Positions 36,909-46,134 of a stretch of 64,000 bases of DNA are shown one piece after another. Within the stretch, counting starts at the first letter, position 1. Each line of letters opens with the position of its first letter. The notes below the pieces were generated by a model that was not told where the DNA came from, made no database searches, and saw only the letters and a list, made by a program, of their open reading frames with translations. Origin of the DNA: JALYNX01 sp963746905 (lineage in GTDB: Bacteria > Actinomycetota > Acidimicrobiia > Spongiisociales > ZC4RG35); contig CAVVCY010000003.1 of assembly GCA_963746905.1 (NCBI GenBank), positions 1-64,000 of the forward strand, in the 5' to 3' direction. The translations under genes and the position numbers were made by a program.

Positions 36909-37408
36909 GTCAGCAGCTCCTTGAGGATCTTCCGACCCCGGTGGATCCGGCTGCGGACGGTGCCGATCGGGACCGAGACTGCGATGGCGATCTCTTCGTA
37001 AGAGAGGCCGATGACGTCGCAGAGGACGACCGCCTCGCGGAACTCGATCGGTACCTCGAGCAAAGCCTTCTGGATGTCGTCGCCCAGGCTGATCCGCGAG
37101 TACTCGACGTCCGAGCCGGGCGTGGAAGCCAATTCCCAGCGGTCGATTTCGTCAGGGAGCGGCGCGACCGGCCGACGATTGCGCTTGCGCACATCGTCGA
37201 GAAACGCATTCCTCGTGATCCGCCACAACCAGCCCTCGAAGCTTCCTGGTTGGTAGGAGGCAAGGCCCCGTCGAACCCTGAGCAGCACCTCCTGGACGAG
37301 ATCGGCCGCGTCGTCTGGATTACCGGTGAGACGGTAGGCGAAGTTGTAGATCTTCCTGCCATAGACACGCGCGACCTCTTCCCAGGTGAGTGGGACGGAC
37401 TCCGTCAT
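36905..37408 (-). CDS. ECF-type RNA polymerase sigma factor (SigE-like)
   Basis: 167 residues. Region 2 has DAADLVQEVLLRV and FEGWLWRITRNAFLDDVRKR; region 4 has LSYEEIAIAVSVPIGTVRSR with IHRGRKILKELL. Directs RNA polymerase to stress promoters when released from the coupled anti-sigma factor. The operon and the nearby tatA resemble the sigE/rseA/tat neighbourhood of actinobacteria. Confidence 0.9.
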   Translation of the reverse strand: MTESVPLTWEEVARVYGRKIYNFAYRLTGNPDDAADLVQEVLLRVRRGLASYQPGSFEGWLWRITRNAFLDDVRKRNRRPVAPLPDEIDRWELASTPGSDVEYSRISLGDDIQKALLEVPIEFREAVVLCDVIGLSYEEIAIAVSVPIGTVRSRIHRGRKILKELLT

Positions 37409-37449
37409 GGAGACTTACTCCATCAACGCCCGCGAAGGGCGCCCGGTTC

Positions 37450-37644
37450 CTAGGAATCCGAGGGTGGTGGCGGTTCCGGGGTCTGCGTGTCCGATTCCGT
37501 GTCGGTTCCTTCGTCGATGCCCTTGCGGAACTCCTTGGCCGAAGCACCGAGCGAACGGGCGAGGTCAGGCAGCTTTCGGGCTCCAAAGATGAGGAGCACT
37601 ATCAGCAGGATTATCAGCCATTCTTGGCCTCTGAGACCGAGCAA
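37450..37644 (-). CDS. tatA: Sec-independent translocase subunit TatA
   Basis: 64 residues: an N-terminal membrane helix (WLIILLIVLLIFG), the hinge FGARKLPDLARSLG, an amphipathic helix (ASAKEFRKGIDEG) and an acidic, Pro-rich tail. Forms the pore of the twin-arginine system. It stands 41 bases upstream of the sigma gene on the same strand. Confidence 0.92.
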   Translation of the reverse strand: MLGLRGQEWLIILLIVLLIFGARKLPDLARSLGASAKEFRKGIDEGTDTESDTQTPEPPPPSDS

Positions 37645-37699
37645 TGAGACCTCCTTATCCGCGCAGCTTAGCCCCCGCCCCCGCTATGCCCCGTAATGG

Positions 37700-38629
37700 T
37701 CAGCCGAGGGCCATGGAGTCGATGAATCGCTGAATCCGCTGGCGGGTCACGAATCGGATCCTCGGATTCATCGCTTCGACATCGTGAATCATGAATGGAC
37801 CGAGCTTGTCGCTGATGAGGAGCCCTCGAGCCGCCCCGGAGGTTCCGAACTCGACGATGAACTTCTGCACCACTTGCTCGTCGAGCTCAGGATGCGAGCC
37901 CGAGTCATGGGGCTCCGCCCGGATGAAGGTCTTCACCTTGTCCTTGGTCGCCACGAACGTTCCGTCGACCTGTGGGCTGACCTCATATCCGAACATCTCG
38001 AGCAAAGCGAGGATCAACTCCGGGCCTGAGGCCGTGGTCGGATCGACCCCACGAGTCCGGAGGCCCCGCTCCAAGCCCAGGGGAATCCTCAATTCCTTGC
38101 TGATCGGCCCGAGGTCGTCTGCGGGCACCTCGGCCCGGGTCTCGACCTGGGTCAACGGGTCGACTTCAAACTGACCTGCGAACGGATCCCTGGCGATATG
38201 GCTCAAGTTGAGCATGTCCGGTTGAATCGCCGCGGGCAGCTGTCCCGGGGACGGCAGCCTGGTTCTGCCAATCTCCCTCGAATTCCCTCGCCCGGCGAAG
38301 GCGACGATCTCTGTGACGTCATCGATGGGCAACGTATGGCGCTTCTCCCGGACCACCTCGACTGCCTCGTCGACAAGCAAATCGTTCAGAACTGGATCTT
38401 CCTCGTGCGGTAGTGGGACATCGAAAACGACACGGGCCTCGTGCCCGGAGACATGAAACTCGCCCACCGCCAGGCGCTTGGCGAGTGGTTCCGGCTCATC
38501 CGGCGTGCGCCTCAACCACGAGGTGTCTTCGAGATCCATGGCAGCAGCCCTCTTGCGCTGCCTCCGCAAGCTGACGACCACCACCATCAAGACCAGGATG
38601 ACGATGATCGCCGCCCCTACCCCCTCCAT
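37700..38629 (-). CDS. Uncharacterised membrane-anchored protein, nuclease-fold-like C-terminus
   Basis: About 309 residues from ATG 38629, with GAGAGGTG before it. A single N-terminal helix (AAIIVILVLMVVVVSL) is followed by a cytoplasmic part. The C-terminal 110 residues, from TKDKVKTFIRAEPHDSGSHP to FIDSMALG, have the look of an Mrr/PD-(D/E)XK-like or sensor fold, but catalytic residues are not evident. Not recognised. Confidence 0.65.
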   Translation of the reverse strand: MEGVGAAIIVILVLMVVVVSLRRQRKRAAAMDLEDTSWLRRTPDEPEPLAKRLAVGEFHVSGHEARVVFDVPLPHEEDPVLNDLLVDEAVEVVREKRHTLPIDDVTEIVAFAGRGNSREIGRTRLPSPGQLPAAIQPDMLNLSHIARDPFAGQFEVDPLTQVETRAEVPADDLGPISKELRIPLGLERGLRTRGVDPTTASGPELILALLEMFGYEVSPQVDGTFVATKDKVKTFIRAEPHDSGSHPELDEQVVQKFIVEFGTSGAARGLLISDKLGPFMIHDVEAMNPRIRFVTRQRIQRFIDSMALG

Positions 38630-38719
38630 CTGCGTTACACCTCTCTGTCGGCCATCACACAATCCTACGTTGTGACAAGGCAGGCGGCGATCACAAAGTG
38701 GGCGTCGTAGCGTTGGAGC

Positions 38720-39613
38720 ATGAAGCCAGGTTTCGCCATGATCGGAGTGCCTGTCGACTCGGCCGGCAGTCCGGGTGGCACCGAGCTCGCACCCTCAGCG
38801 CTTCGCTCGCTCGGGCTCGGCGAGGCGATCCACGGCCGCGACCAGGGCGATCTCGCGGTTCGGATCAGGGCGGACGGACGCGATCCGGCCACGGGTATGG
38901 TCGGTCTCGCCGACGTCTGCTCCACGACAATCGAAGTGCGGAGGGTCGTAGCCGGGACCCTCGCCAGAGACGAGCACCCCTTTCTGGTCGGCGGTTGCTG
39001 TTCGATCGTGCCCGGGGCCCTCGCCGGAGTCCGGGACGTCCGAGGCACAGCAAGCCTCATCCACCTCGACGGACATCTCGATCTGTATGACGAGACGACC
39101 TCTCCTCTTGGTGAGGCTGCAGACATGCCGGTGACCGTGGCCCTGGGGATGGGGCCTGCGGCCTGGGCCCAGGCCGCAGACGGTGCGAGCGTTTCGGGAG
39201 CCGACGTCCGGATCTTGGGCTACCGCGACCGTGAGCAGTCACAGGTCGATGGGATGCTGATGCCCGAGGACGTGGACCCACCGATCTCATGCCTGACCAC
39301 TGACGAGCTGCGCTCGGTTGGGCCCGGTGAGGCGGGACGCCGGGCGGCGGGCACCCTCGCTGCTGGGGCAGGCAACATCTGGGTTCACCTCGACCTCGAC
39401 ATCGTTGATCCGTCGCTGTTCTTCGCCAACGACGCCCCGGTGCCCGACGGGCTCGACTGGTCTGAGTTGACCGAGTTGTTATCAGCGATCTGCGCCTCCC
39501 CTGCCCTGATCGGGATCTCGCTGTGTTGCTACAACCCGGAGAAGGACCGCGATCAACAGAACGGCGCTCAGATCGTCGAAGTCTTTCGAGAAGCCCTAGC
39601 CGGGCTCGCCTGA
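38720..39613 (+). CDS. Arginase/agmatinase-superfamily protein with altered metal site
   Basis: 297 residues of the ureohydrolase fold: VPVDSAGSPGGTELAPSALR, HLDGHLDLYDE (117-124, the DAHxD-like site) and HLDLDIVDPSLF (the DxDxxDP site). The GGDHS element, which supplies the first metal-binding His, reads GGCCS (91-95), so the bimetal site is changed. Could be an arginase relative with another metal or substrate. Its 3' end overlaps the end of the ClC gene by 18 bases. Confidence 0.75.
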   Translation: MKPGFAMIGVPVDSAGSPGGTELAPSALRSLGLGEAIHGRDQGDLAVRIRADGRDPATGMVGLADVCSTTIEVRRVVAGTLARDEHPFLVGGCCSIVPGALAGVRDVRGTASLIHLDGHLDLYDETTSPLGEAADMPVTVALGMGPAAWAQAADGASVSGADVRILGYRDREQSQVDGMLMPEDVDPPISCLTTDELRSVGPGEAGRRAAGTLAAGAGNIWVHLDLDIVDPSLFFANDAPVPDGLDWSELTELLSAICASPALIGISLCCYNPEKDRDQQNGAQIVEVFREALAGLA

Positions 39614-41665
39614 CTCTCCTTCGGCCTCGATCTCAGCGAGAGAAATCTCGGCAGTGGCCTCGTCGGCTCCTTCATTGAGACGCTCGATCATCCGATCCTT
39701 GGACGTATAGGTCCCGAACGCCGTGACGAGATCTCCGCGAACCAGAACTGTCTCACCTGTCGGAACCATCACGTCCCGTTCGCGTCTTATGGAGACCAAG
39801 GTCGATCCTTCCGGCCACGAGACCTCGCGAATCGCCCGCCCGTCTGCGATCGAGCCCGGCGGCACTCTGAACTCGTAGTAGCCGGCGCCGGCGCCGGTGC
39901 GCTGGGCGAGCCGGGCTCGGTGTAGTTCGACATCGGTGGCTGCGGTCAGGGCGTCGTGATAGGCGCGGACTGCATCCTCCCTCCTGAAGATACCGACCAA
40001 CTTGCCCGGATCGTCCTCGGCCACGACCGGTAGCCGTCCGACGCCGAGGACCGCCATGCGCTCCAACGCCCTCGAAACTCGCGTAGACGCCGTGACCGTC
40101 GCGGGACGTGGTGTCATTGCGTCGCTGACTTGGCTGGTGTCCGAGTCCTCGCCGAACCGGGCGATGTCGGAGATGGTGATGATCCCGACCAGACTGCCGT
40201 CTTCGACCACGGGGGCGCCGTGAGATTGGGCCTCGCGCAGCCTCTTCTCCAAGGCCCTTATGGTGTCGGCTGGCTCGGCCACTACTGCAGGACGCGTCAT
40301 CACGGCGCCTACATCGATCGTGTCGAGAACGTCGACCTCTCCAGTTCGACGGACACTTATGCCCATGGCCTTGAGAGCCATCGAGTAGATGGACTCAGGA
40401 TGAAATCGCTCGGCGAGGAATGTGGCCAGCGTGGCCGTCAGCATCAAGGGCAGGATCAACTGGTAGTCCCGAGCCCCGGTCACCTCGAACACCAAGAGGA
40501 TCGCGGTGAGCGGTGCCCTTCCCACCACGGCGAACATCGCCGCCATCCCGACTACCGCAAATGCCCCGCTGTTTAGATCCGAGAATCCCCACACCGGAGC
40601 CAGCAGGAGAGCGAAACCGGTGCCCAGTGCCGACCCCATGAACAGTGATGGCATGAAGGCGCCGCCCGATGCCCCCGAATTGAGCGTGAGGGCGTTCGCA
40701 ACCGCTTTGACTAAAGCCAACGCGATCAACACCCACCAGACATCGGAGACCTCGCCGCGGAGCATCTGGTTGGTCACTGCCTGCCCGGTGCCGAACACCC
40801 GGGGCTCGAGGAAGATGAGGCCGGCGACCAACAGACCGCTCGCAATCGGGCGGAGCAGGCCAAGGGATCGATCACGGGCCCTCACGAAGCGCTCCAGCCC
40901 ACCGACCAGTCGGAGGAAGGCGATCCCCACCGCCACCACCAGAATCGCCAACCCCGCATAGAGGAGCAGCTCGAGAGGGCTACCTAGACGGTAACTCTCC
41001 GCGGAGATCGCCAACTCCGATCCCACCAGCGTTTGGGTGGTGATCGCGGCCGTGACCGAGGCGATGACGATGGCCGACATGTGACGCGCCGCGAAAGAGG
41101 AGAGGATCACCTCGAGGGCGAACAACATCCCGGCGATTGGGGCATTGAAGGTGGCGCCGATGCCAGCCCCTGCACCAGCCGCCACCAGCGAGCGGACCTG
41201 ATCTTCACCGAGGTTGAATCGCTTCGAGATCACCGAACCAATCGCGGCGCCGATCTGAACGATCGGGCCTTCCCTACCCGCCGATCCACCCATTCCCACT
41301 GTGGCGGCGGTGGCGAGGATCTTCAGGGGGATGACTCGAGCCCTCATCTGTCCTCCCTGGACCTCCAGCGCGGCGACAGCTTGGGGCACACCGTCCCCAC
41401 TCACCTCTGATGCGAACCGCTTGGCGATCAGCCACGCCACGAAGAAGCCTGTAGGAACGGTGAGGAAGATCCAGGCCTTTCCATCGTCGATGGCAAGCGG
41501 TAGCAGGGACTCCTGGATCCATCGGACCAAGACCACCAAAGCAGCCGCCCCGAGACCAGCGCCTACGCCAACCAGAGCCGAGATCGCCAAGAACCCACCC
41601 ATCTGGCGCTCGGCGAGGACACCCACTGCCGGCAGTTTGCGAAGACTGTCGAGTGGACTACTCAC
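39596..41665 (-). CDS. ClC-type chloride channel/transporter with CBS pair and TrkA-C domain
   Basis: 689 residues from GTG 41665 (upstream extension is hydrophilic and unlikely). The channel domain has SGDGVPQAVAAL, the GREGPIVQIG selectivity element and NSGASGGAFMPSLF. Two CBS domains (about 435-560: VGAVMTRPAVVAEPADTI and VSDAMTPRPATVTASTRV) and a TrkA-C-like domain (about 595-670) follow. Likely exchanges chloride for protons or conducts anions, gated by nucleotides. Confidence 0.9.
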   Translation of the reverse strand: MSSPLDSLRKLPAVGVLAERQMGGFLAISALVGVGAGLGAAALVVLVRWIQESLLPLAIDDGKAWIFLTVPTGFFVAWLIAKRFASEVSGDGVPQAVAALEVQGGQMRARVIPLKILATAATVGMGGSAGREGPIVQIGAAIGSVISKRFNLGEDQVRSLVAAGAGAGIGATFNAPIAGMLFALEVILSSFAARHMSAIVIASVTAAITTQTLVGSELAISAESYRLGSPLELLLYAGLAILVVAVGIAFLRLVGGLERFVRARDRSLGLLRPIASGLLVAGLIFLEPRVFGTGQAVTNQMLRGEVSDVWWVLIALALVKAVANALTLNSGASGGAFMPSLFMGSALGTGFALLLAPVWGFSDLNSGAFAVVGMAAMFAVVGRAPLTAILLVFEVTGARDYQLILPLMLTATLATFLAERFHPESIYSMALKAMGISVRRTGEVDVLDTIDVGAVMTRPAVVAEPADTIRALEKRLREAQSHGAPVVEDGSLVGIITISDIARFGEDSDTSQVSDAMTPRPATVTASTRVSRALERMAVLGVGRLPVVAEDDPGKLVGIFRREDAVRAYHDALTAATDVELHRARLAQRTGAGAGYYEFRVPPGSIADGRAIREVSWPEGSTLVSIRRERDVMVPTGETVLVRGDLVTAFGTYTSKDRMIERLNEGADEATAEISLAEIEAEGESGEPG

Positions 41666-41714
41666 AGAGCGGAGGGTACTGACACAACCACGATTTTCTG
41701 TTCGCCGGTCCAAA

Positions 41715-42548
41715 ATGGTCGCCGTGGCGCTCCGCTCCCACCTCACCCGGGCACTCGACCCGAGATCGCCTTCCAATGTGGCGATTAGTGCACTCACCCT
41801 GTTGGCCGCTGCCGCGGGTGGGGTAATCGCTTTGACGACGGAACGGACCCTCTGGCTCCCGATCCTGGCAGCAGGAGCAACCTTTACCTCGTGGGGTCTG
41901 GGACGGGAACTCGACCCGGATCACCAGGCCACGGGCTTGTTGGCCGCGGTGACCGCCGGCGCCCTCGCCCTGCTCGGATTCGACATCAGCATCCTGGTCA
42001 CCGCTGCGGCCCTCCTGGCCGCCCGCCTGGTTGTCGAGACCACAGGGCGGCGACCGCTCCCAGGCGACCTGACGGCGATGGTGGTTGTCGCCAGCGCGGT
42101 GTCCTTCACCGCATTGGGATGGGTTTTCGGGTTTGGACTGGCCATAGCCATCTATCTCGACGACCGGATGGCCGACTTCCACAAGAGTCAGGCGACCTTC
42201 GCCGCCATCGGGGCCGCGGTCGGCGCATCATTGGTGGCCACCTTGTCTCAGGCGTTCCCCGAATCGCTGCCCCCGATCCGACCGCCACTGACTTTGGCTC
42301 TTGGGATCCTCGCCTTGCTCGCAGTTCTTCGGGACCCGCTCGAGCCGATCTCACTCGTGGACTCGAGGAAGAAGACACTGCTCCGGGCCGATCGCCTTCA
42401 TGCGGCCCGCACCCTCATCGGGCTGCTTGCCTTTTTCGGCTCCCTGGTCGGGAGTGGGGATATCACCGCAGAAGTGACTGTTGCCCTCACCCTGGCCCTC
42501 GCGTTGGGGTCCGAGGAGCTGGAACGGCTCCGTCGACGAAGCCGGTAG
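41715..42548 (+). CDS. Uncharacterised multi-helix membrane protein
   Basis: 277 residues from ATG 41715 with seven to eight hydrophobic segments, for example AISALTLLAAAAGGVIAL, TGLLAAVTAGALALLGFDIS, AMVVVASAVSFTALGWVFGFG and AAIGAAVGASLVATL. The C-terminus is charged (EELERLRRRSR). Not recognised; no catalytic motif seen. It diverges from ClC across about 50 bases. Confidence 0.7.
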   Translation: MVAVALRSHLTRALDPRSPSNVAISALTLLAAAAGGVIALTTERTLWLPILAAGATFTSWGLGRELDPDHQATGLLAAVTAGALALLGFDISILVTAAALLAARLVVETTGRRPLPGDLTAMVVVASAVSFTALGWVFGFGLAIAIYLDDRMADFHKSQATFAAIGAAVGASLVATLSQAFPESLPPIRPPLTLALGILALLAVLRDPLEPISLVDSRKKTLLRADRLHAARTLIGLLAFFGSLVGSGDITAEVTVALTLALALGSEELERLRRRSR

Positions 42549-42558
42549 GTTTCAGAGC

Positions 42559-42858
42559 ATGTGTAGATCTATCAAGGTCCTGAGGGAAGGCTCGGTGGCC
42601 GCGCCACCCGAGGAGATCGAGGCCGCGGCCCGCCAATTCGTGCGCAAGATCTCAGGTTTCTCCAAACCTGCAGCGCACAACGTCGCCGCCTTCGAGGAAG
42701 CGGTGCATGAAATCGCCCATGTGTCCCAGCACCTGTTGGAGTCTTTGGAGATCAGAGGGCGCACGCAGCGCGTAGAAGACGCGCCCTCCCCGCCTTCGCG
42801 TGGGAGAGCCCCCCTCCCCGCCTTTGGCGGTACTCCCCCCTGTTTCCTCCCCCAGTGA
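42559..42858 (+). CDS. DUF2277-family protein, 3' end formed by repeat sequence
   Basis: 99 residues. The start MCRSIKVL, AAARQFVRKISGFSKPAAHN and VAAFEEAVHEIA match the small DUF2277 family (usually 75-95 residues). The last about 27 codons (DAPSPPSRGRAPLPAFGG onward) come from a C-rich hairpin repeat, so the natural stop has been lost or the repeat has inserted. Function of the family unknown. Confidence 0.75.
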   Translation: MCRSIKVLREGSVAAPPEEIEAAARQFVRKISGFSKPAAHNVAAFEEAVHEIAHVSQHLLESLEIRGRTQRVEDAPSPPSRGRAPLPAFGGTPPCFLPQ

Positions 42859-42880
42859 GCGAAGCGAGCGTTGGGGGAGG
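42818..42880. repeat. GC-rich hairpin cluster at the DUF2277 3' end
   Basis: CCGCC-TTT-GGCGG (42818-42830) is a perfect hairpin. CCTCCCCCA (42846-42854) pairs with TGGGGGAGG (42872-42880) around the loop GTGAGCGAAGCGAGCGT. The latter would make a very stable stem and may terminate transcription for both converging genes. Confidence 0.65.
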
Positions 42881-42925
42881 TGGATCGGCCGTCAGGCCGA
42901 GACGGAGGGGGCACCTCGATCGCGG

Positions 42926-43795
42926 CTACTCCAGCAATGTTCCAATCCCCGACCCGGCTGCGTTCGTCAGAGCCCGGTGCGCCGCGGCCACATCCTGGGC
43001 CGCCACCCCGACACTCTTGAACACCGTCACGTCCCGGTCGATCTCGCGACTCTCACCGGTCAACAACTCCCGAAGGGTGGCATCCGCCACACGATTGGCC
43101 TGAATCAAGTCGCCGGCCTCGGAAGCTGCGGCCTCCATGTCGTCGACCACCACATAGGCACGGTGCAGAAGGTCAGATGGCAATTCAGCCATTTGAGGAG
43201 TGAAAGCCCCCACCGCATTCACATGGGTCGACGGTCGGATCAGGGCGGGGTCGAACAAGGGAGAGCTGGCGGGGGTGGCACAGGAGATGATGTCCGCCTC
43301 GGCAACGGCGTTGTCGGCGTAGGCGACCGCCTCACCACCAACAAGCGCGGCCAGAGACCTCGCGTTCTCCCCTGAGCGCGACCAGATCAGGACCCTCTCG
43401 ATGGGCCGAACTGCCCTCACCGCCTCGATCTGATCGATTGCCATGGCGCCCGCCCCCAACATGACGAGCGTCCGAGCCTCCGGGCTGGCCAGCAGGCGGG
43501 TGGCAAGACCACACACCGCACCGGTTCGTATCGCAGTCAAAGTCCGGCCGTCGACCAACCCGACCGGGCTTCCCTCAGCATCGAACACAGCCACCAATCC
43601 GGTCGGATTCCCGGGGACCACCGAAACCACCTTGACCGCCATGATCTCGTCGAGCCGACCCGGCATCACCAAGGAGTTGCCGACCAGGGTTCGCAACGGC
43701 GTCTCCGTGTTTCCGGTAAAGGCGTGCTCCATGGCTTCGATGGCGTCGATCATGGGCAGCGCGGCCCTGGTGTCAGCGGCGTTGAGGTATCTCAT
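42926..43795 (-). CDS. Ornithine cyclodeaminase/mu-crystallin family protein
   Basis: 289 residues. Substrate-side Lys in EIMAVKVVSVVPGNP, NAD motif TLVMLGAGAMAIDQIEAV, and AVYDAEGS-like VAVFDAEGSPVG with GRTLTAIRTGAV. Members are NAD-dependent ornithine cyclodeaminases, ketimine reductases or alanine dehydrogenases; residues do not decide. Its start is at the end of the FAD oxidase gene, one base away, so they form an operon and may act on the same amino acid. Confidence 0.83.
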   Translation of the reverse strand: MRYLNAADTRAALPMIDAIEAMEHAFTGNTETPLRTLVGNSLVMPGRLDEIMAVKVVSVVPGNPTGLVAVFDAEGSPVGLVDGRTLTAIRTGAVCGLATRLLASPEARTLVMLGAGAMAIDQIEAVRAVRPIERVLIWSRSGENARSLAALVGGEAVAYADNAVAEADIISCATPASSPLFDPALIRPSTHVNAVGAFTPQMAELPSDLLHRAYVVVDDMEAAASEAGDLIQANRVADATLRELLTGESREIDRDVTVFKSVGVAAQDVAAAHRALTNAAGSGIGTLLE

Positions 43796-45034
43796 TCAGG
43801 CCAGGACGTTCTTGACCGCGACATCGATCGGCTCGCGGTCCACGCTGAAGAACTCCATCGGCACGTCGGTGTCGAATTCCATGGTCCGACCTGTGAAAGC
43901 CTGGGCCACCATGGATCCGACCGCCGGGGCGAGCTTGAAACCGTGCCCCGAGAAGCCGTTGGCCACCCAGAACCCGTCGACACCACTCGGGCCCACCACC
44001 GGGTGAACATCCTCTCGATTCATGGTGTAGAGCCCGGCCACTCCCGATACTTGGCCCCGTACCGCCAGGGCGGGAACCCGATGCTGGAAGGCAGCCAGCT
44101 TCATCTCGATGAAGTCGGCATCCGGGACCTTCTTGAAGTCGTCGGGATCGTCGATGACCTCCTCTTCATCCTCAGGCAGGAAGGAGCCGATCAGGACTTG
44201 CTGGCCACCGGACTGGGGTCGGAAATAGATGCCTGTCGAGTTGTCACCGGCCACCGGAAGCGGCCCGAGATCGGCCGGCCACGTCGTGTAGACGATTTGG
44301 GCCCGGATCGGGGAAAGCGTCCACCGAAGATCGGCGCCGGCCATCTCGCTGAGCTGGTTGCACCACGGACCCGAGGCGTTGATCACCAGGCCAGCGGAGA
44401 TCTCGGAGCCGTCGGCGAGCCGAACCCCGGTGACCCGACCGTTTTCCTTGAGGATCGAGGTGACTGTGGAGTTGAAATCCACCCCCACTCCGAGCTGGCG
44501 CGCCGCCTCGATCAGATCCTGGTTGGCGCCGACCGGATCGGCGTGGCCACCATCCGTTTCGAAAAGGAAGGCCTCGCCGGGCACACAGACATGAGAGTCA
44601 GGGTCCTCGAAGTCCAGAGGCGCCCCGCAATCAGAAAGCGCCGGGAACATCGAACCGACCTCCTCGGGGCCGATGGCACGGGCGCTCACACCCTGGGAGA
44701 GCAGCATGGCGGCATCGGCTTCGACGTCCTCAGACCGCTGACCCATCATCCAGAGGACGCCGAGTTGCTGGAGCCCGGAACGGGGCTCGGTGAGCCCGGT
44801 GAAATCGGTCCAATTCCCATAGGACTCCTGGCCGTGAAATGCCAGACGGACCACCTGAGGATTGGAGTACTTGCACCTGATGACCGAGGAGGAGGCCCCG
44901 GTCGAGCCTTCGGACGGCCCCTTTCCCTTGTCCAGAGCAATGACGTCGCCAACCCCGTGACGGGCCAGTTGATAGGCGATGGAAGCGCCGATGATTCCCG
45001 AACCGACCACCACCACCTCGGCGGTGCGGGTCAT
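43796..45034 (-). CDS. FAD-dependent amine/amino-acid oxidoreductase (DAO family)
   Basis: 412 residues. N-terminal FAD motif VVVVGSGIIGASIAYQLARHG; late motif GPSGVDGFWVANGFSGHGFKLAP typical of sarcosine/glycine oxidase and dimethylglycine dehydrogenase-like proteins. Overlaps the NYN gene stop by 4 bases and is followed by the mu-crystallin-like gene. Probably oxidises a secondary amine or amino acid to an imine that the next enzyme could reduce; this link is inferred. Confidence 0.85.
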   Translation of the reverse strand: MTRTAEVVVVGSGIIGASIAYQLARHGVGDVIALDKGKGPSEGSTGASSSVIRCKYSNPQVVRLAFHGQESYGNWTDFTGLTEPRSGLQQLGVLWMMGQRSEDVEADAAMLLSQGVSARAIGPEEVGSMFPALSDCGAPLDFEDPDSHVCVPGEAFLFETDGGHADPVGANQDLIEAARQLGVGVDFNSTVTSILKENGRVTGVRLADGSEISAGLVINASGPWCNQLSEMAGADLRWTLSPIRAQIVYTTWPADLGPLPVAGDNSTGIYFRPQSGGQQVLIGSFLPEDEEEVIDDPDDFKKVPDADFIEMKLAAFQHRVPALAVRGQVSGVAGLYTMNREDVHPVVGPSGVDGFWVANGFSGHGFKLAPAVGSMVAQAFTGRTMEFDTDVPMEFFSVDREPIDVAVKNVLA

Positions 45035-46044
45035 TTGGCAGTGACCTGGTAATCGCCGACTCCGTCGTCCCAGGTGAGGTCGATCACTCCCTTGGTGGCT
45101 GCCGCCTTGCAGAACTGGAGGAATCCGCCGTATCCGAACTTCTTCTCGGAGAAGGTTGGGTCCTCTTTGCGGAGCTGGTTCTTGAGACCGGAAAGCACGA
45201 CTGGCCCGTTCTTGGAGGCCAGCTTCTGGACGACGTCGGCCAACAGATCGAAGGCAGCCTGCTCACTCGTGCCCTTGGAGGGGAATTGGACCACCGGGTC
45301 GCCTCGGCCGGGGCCTTCCGACAACTCGATGGTGCCGTCTGACTCGAGATGTCGAAGCAATTCCCCGAAGGCCCTGAACCCGTAGTCGGCCTCGCTGAAT
45401 GTGGAATCCTTGCGGAGAAGCGCCCGCTTCAGAGAGGAGGCCAGCACCTCTCCACCGACCGAGCGCTGCAACCCGGCAAGGGTGGTCGTAATCAAGGATT
45501 CGAGCTCGGCAGTGCCGCTGTCGGAGACCTCCTCCGGCTCGGGACGGGGACTCCCCTCAGCCCTCAACGGCTCGACGCCTTCGAGATTCTCGTAGAACAA
45601 GAACTCATCGCAGGCCGGTGGGAGCAACGCCGATGTCGAGGCCTTGACCCCGACTCCGATGACTTTCTTGTTCAACTCGCGGAGTTTGTGGACCAGCGGG
45701 GTGAAGTCCGAGTCGCCCGTGCAAATGACGAACGTGGTGACATAGTCGCGCTCGAAGGCGAGCTCGATGGCATCGACCGCCATTTTGATGTCGGCAGCGT
45801 TCTTGCGAGATGCGCCCATGCGCTGGGGGATCTCGATCAGCTCGACATGGCTCCGGGTCATCTTCTGGCGGGCGTCGGCAAACATCGACCAGTCTGCATA
45901 AGCCCTACGAGCGACGACCCGGCCCCGCTCGGCGAGGGCGTTGGCGATCGGCTCGAAGTCGAACTCCATCCCATTCAGGGCCTCACGGGCCCCGATCGCC
46001 AGGTTCTCGAAGTCGACGAACAGGGCGATGCGTTCTTCTTCCAT
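45031..46044 (-). CDS. NYN-domain nuclease with two OST-HTH/LOTUS domains
   Basis: 337 residues from ATG 46044. The NYN (PIN-like) domain, residues 1-150, has acidic residues in LFVDFEN, ADWSMF, NAADIKMAVDA and CTGDSDFTPLV, the LabA-type nuclease site. Two tandem OST-HTH/LOTUS domains follow (about 180-255 and 265-335; ADYGFRAFGELLRHLE and KKFGYGGFLQFCKAA), which bind RNA (G-quadruplex or duplex) in other proteins. An RNA-processing enzyme is likely. Confidence 0.88.
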   Translation of the reverse strand: MEEERIALFVDFENLAIGAREALNGMEFDFEPIANALAERGRVVARRAYADWSMFADARQKMTRSHVELIEIPQRMGASRKNAADIKMAVDAIELAFERDYVTTFVICTGDSDFTPLVHKLRELNKKVIGVGVKASTSALLPPACDEFLFYENLEGVEPLRAEGSPRPEPEEVSDSGTAELESLITTTLAGLQRSVGGEVLASSLKRALLRKDSTFSEADYGFRAFGELLRHLESDGTIELSEGPGRGDPVVQFPSKGTSEQAAFDLLADVVQKLASKNGPVVLSGLKNQLRKEDPTFSEKKFGYGGFLQFCKAAATKGVIDLTWDDGVGDYQVTAK

Positions 46045-46134
46045 GAGATTGAATGTAGTGCCAGAGGGGTGGAATTCCCCATGTCGAGCCTTCGAACGCA
46101 AGGAGTAGGTTGCCCACGCCGCCTAGGGAGACCG

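Noticed and set aside
45349..46134. N-terminal extension of the membrane hydrolase frame
   Set aside because: Antisense to the NYN-LOTUS gene with no motif; GTG 46135 has a ribosome-binding site and begins at the conserved VHGVSG region.
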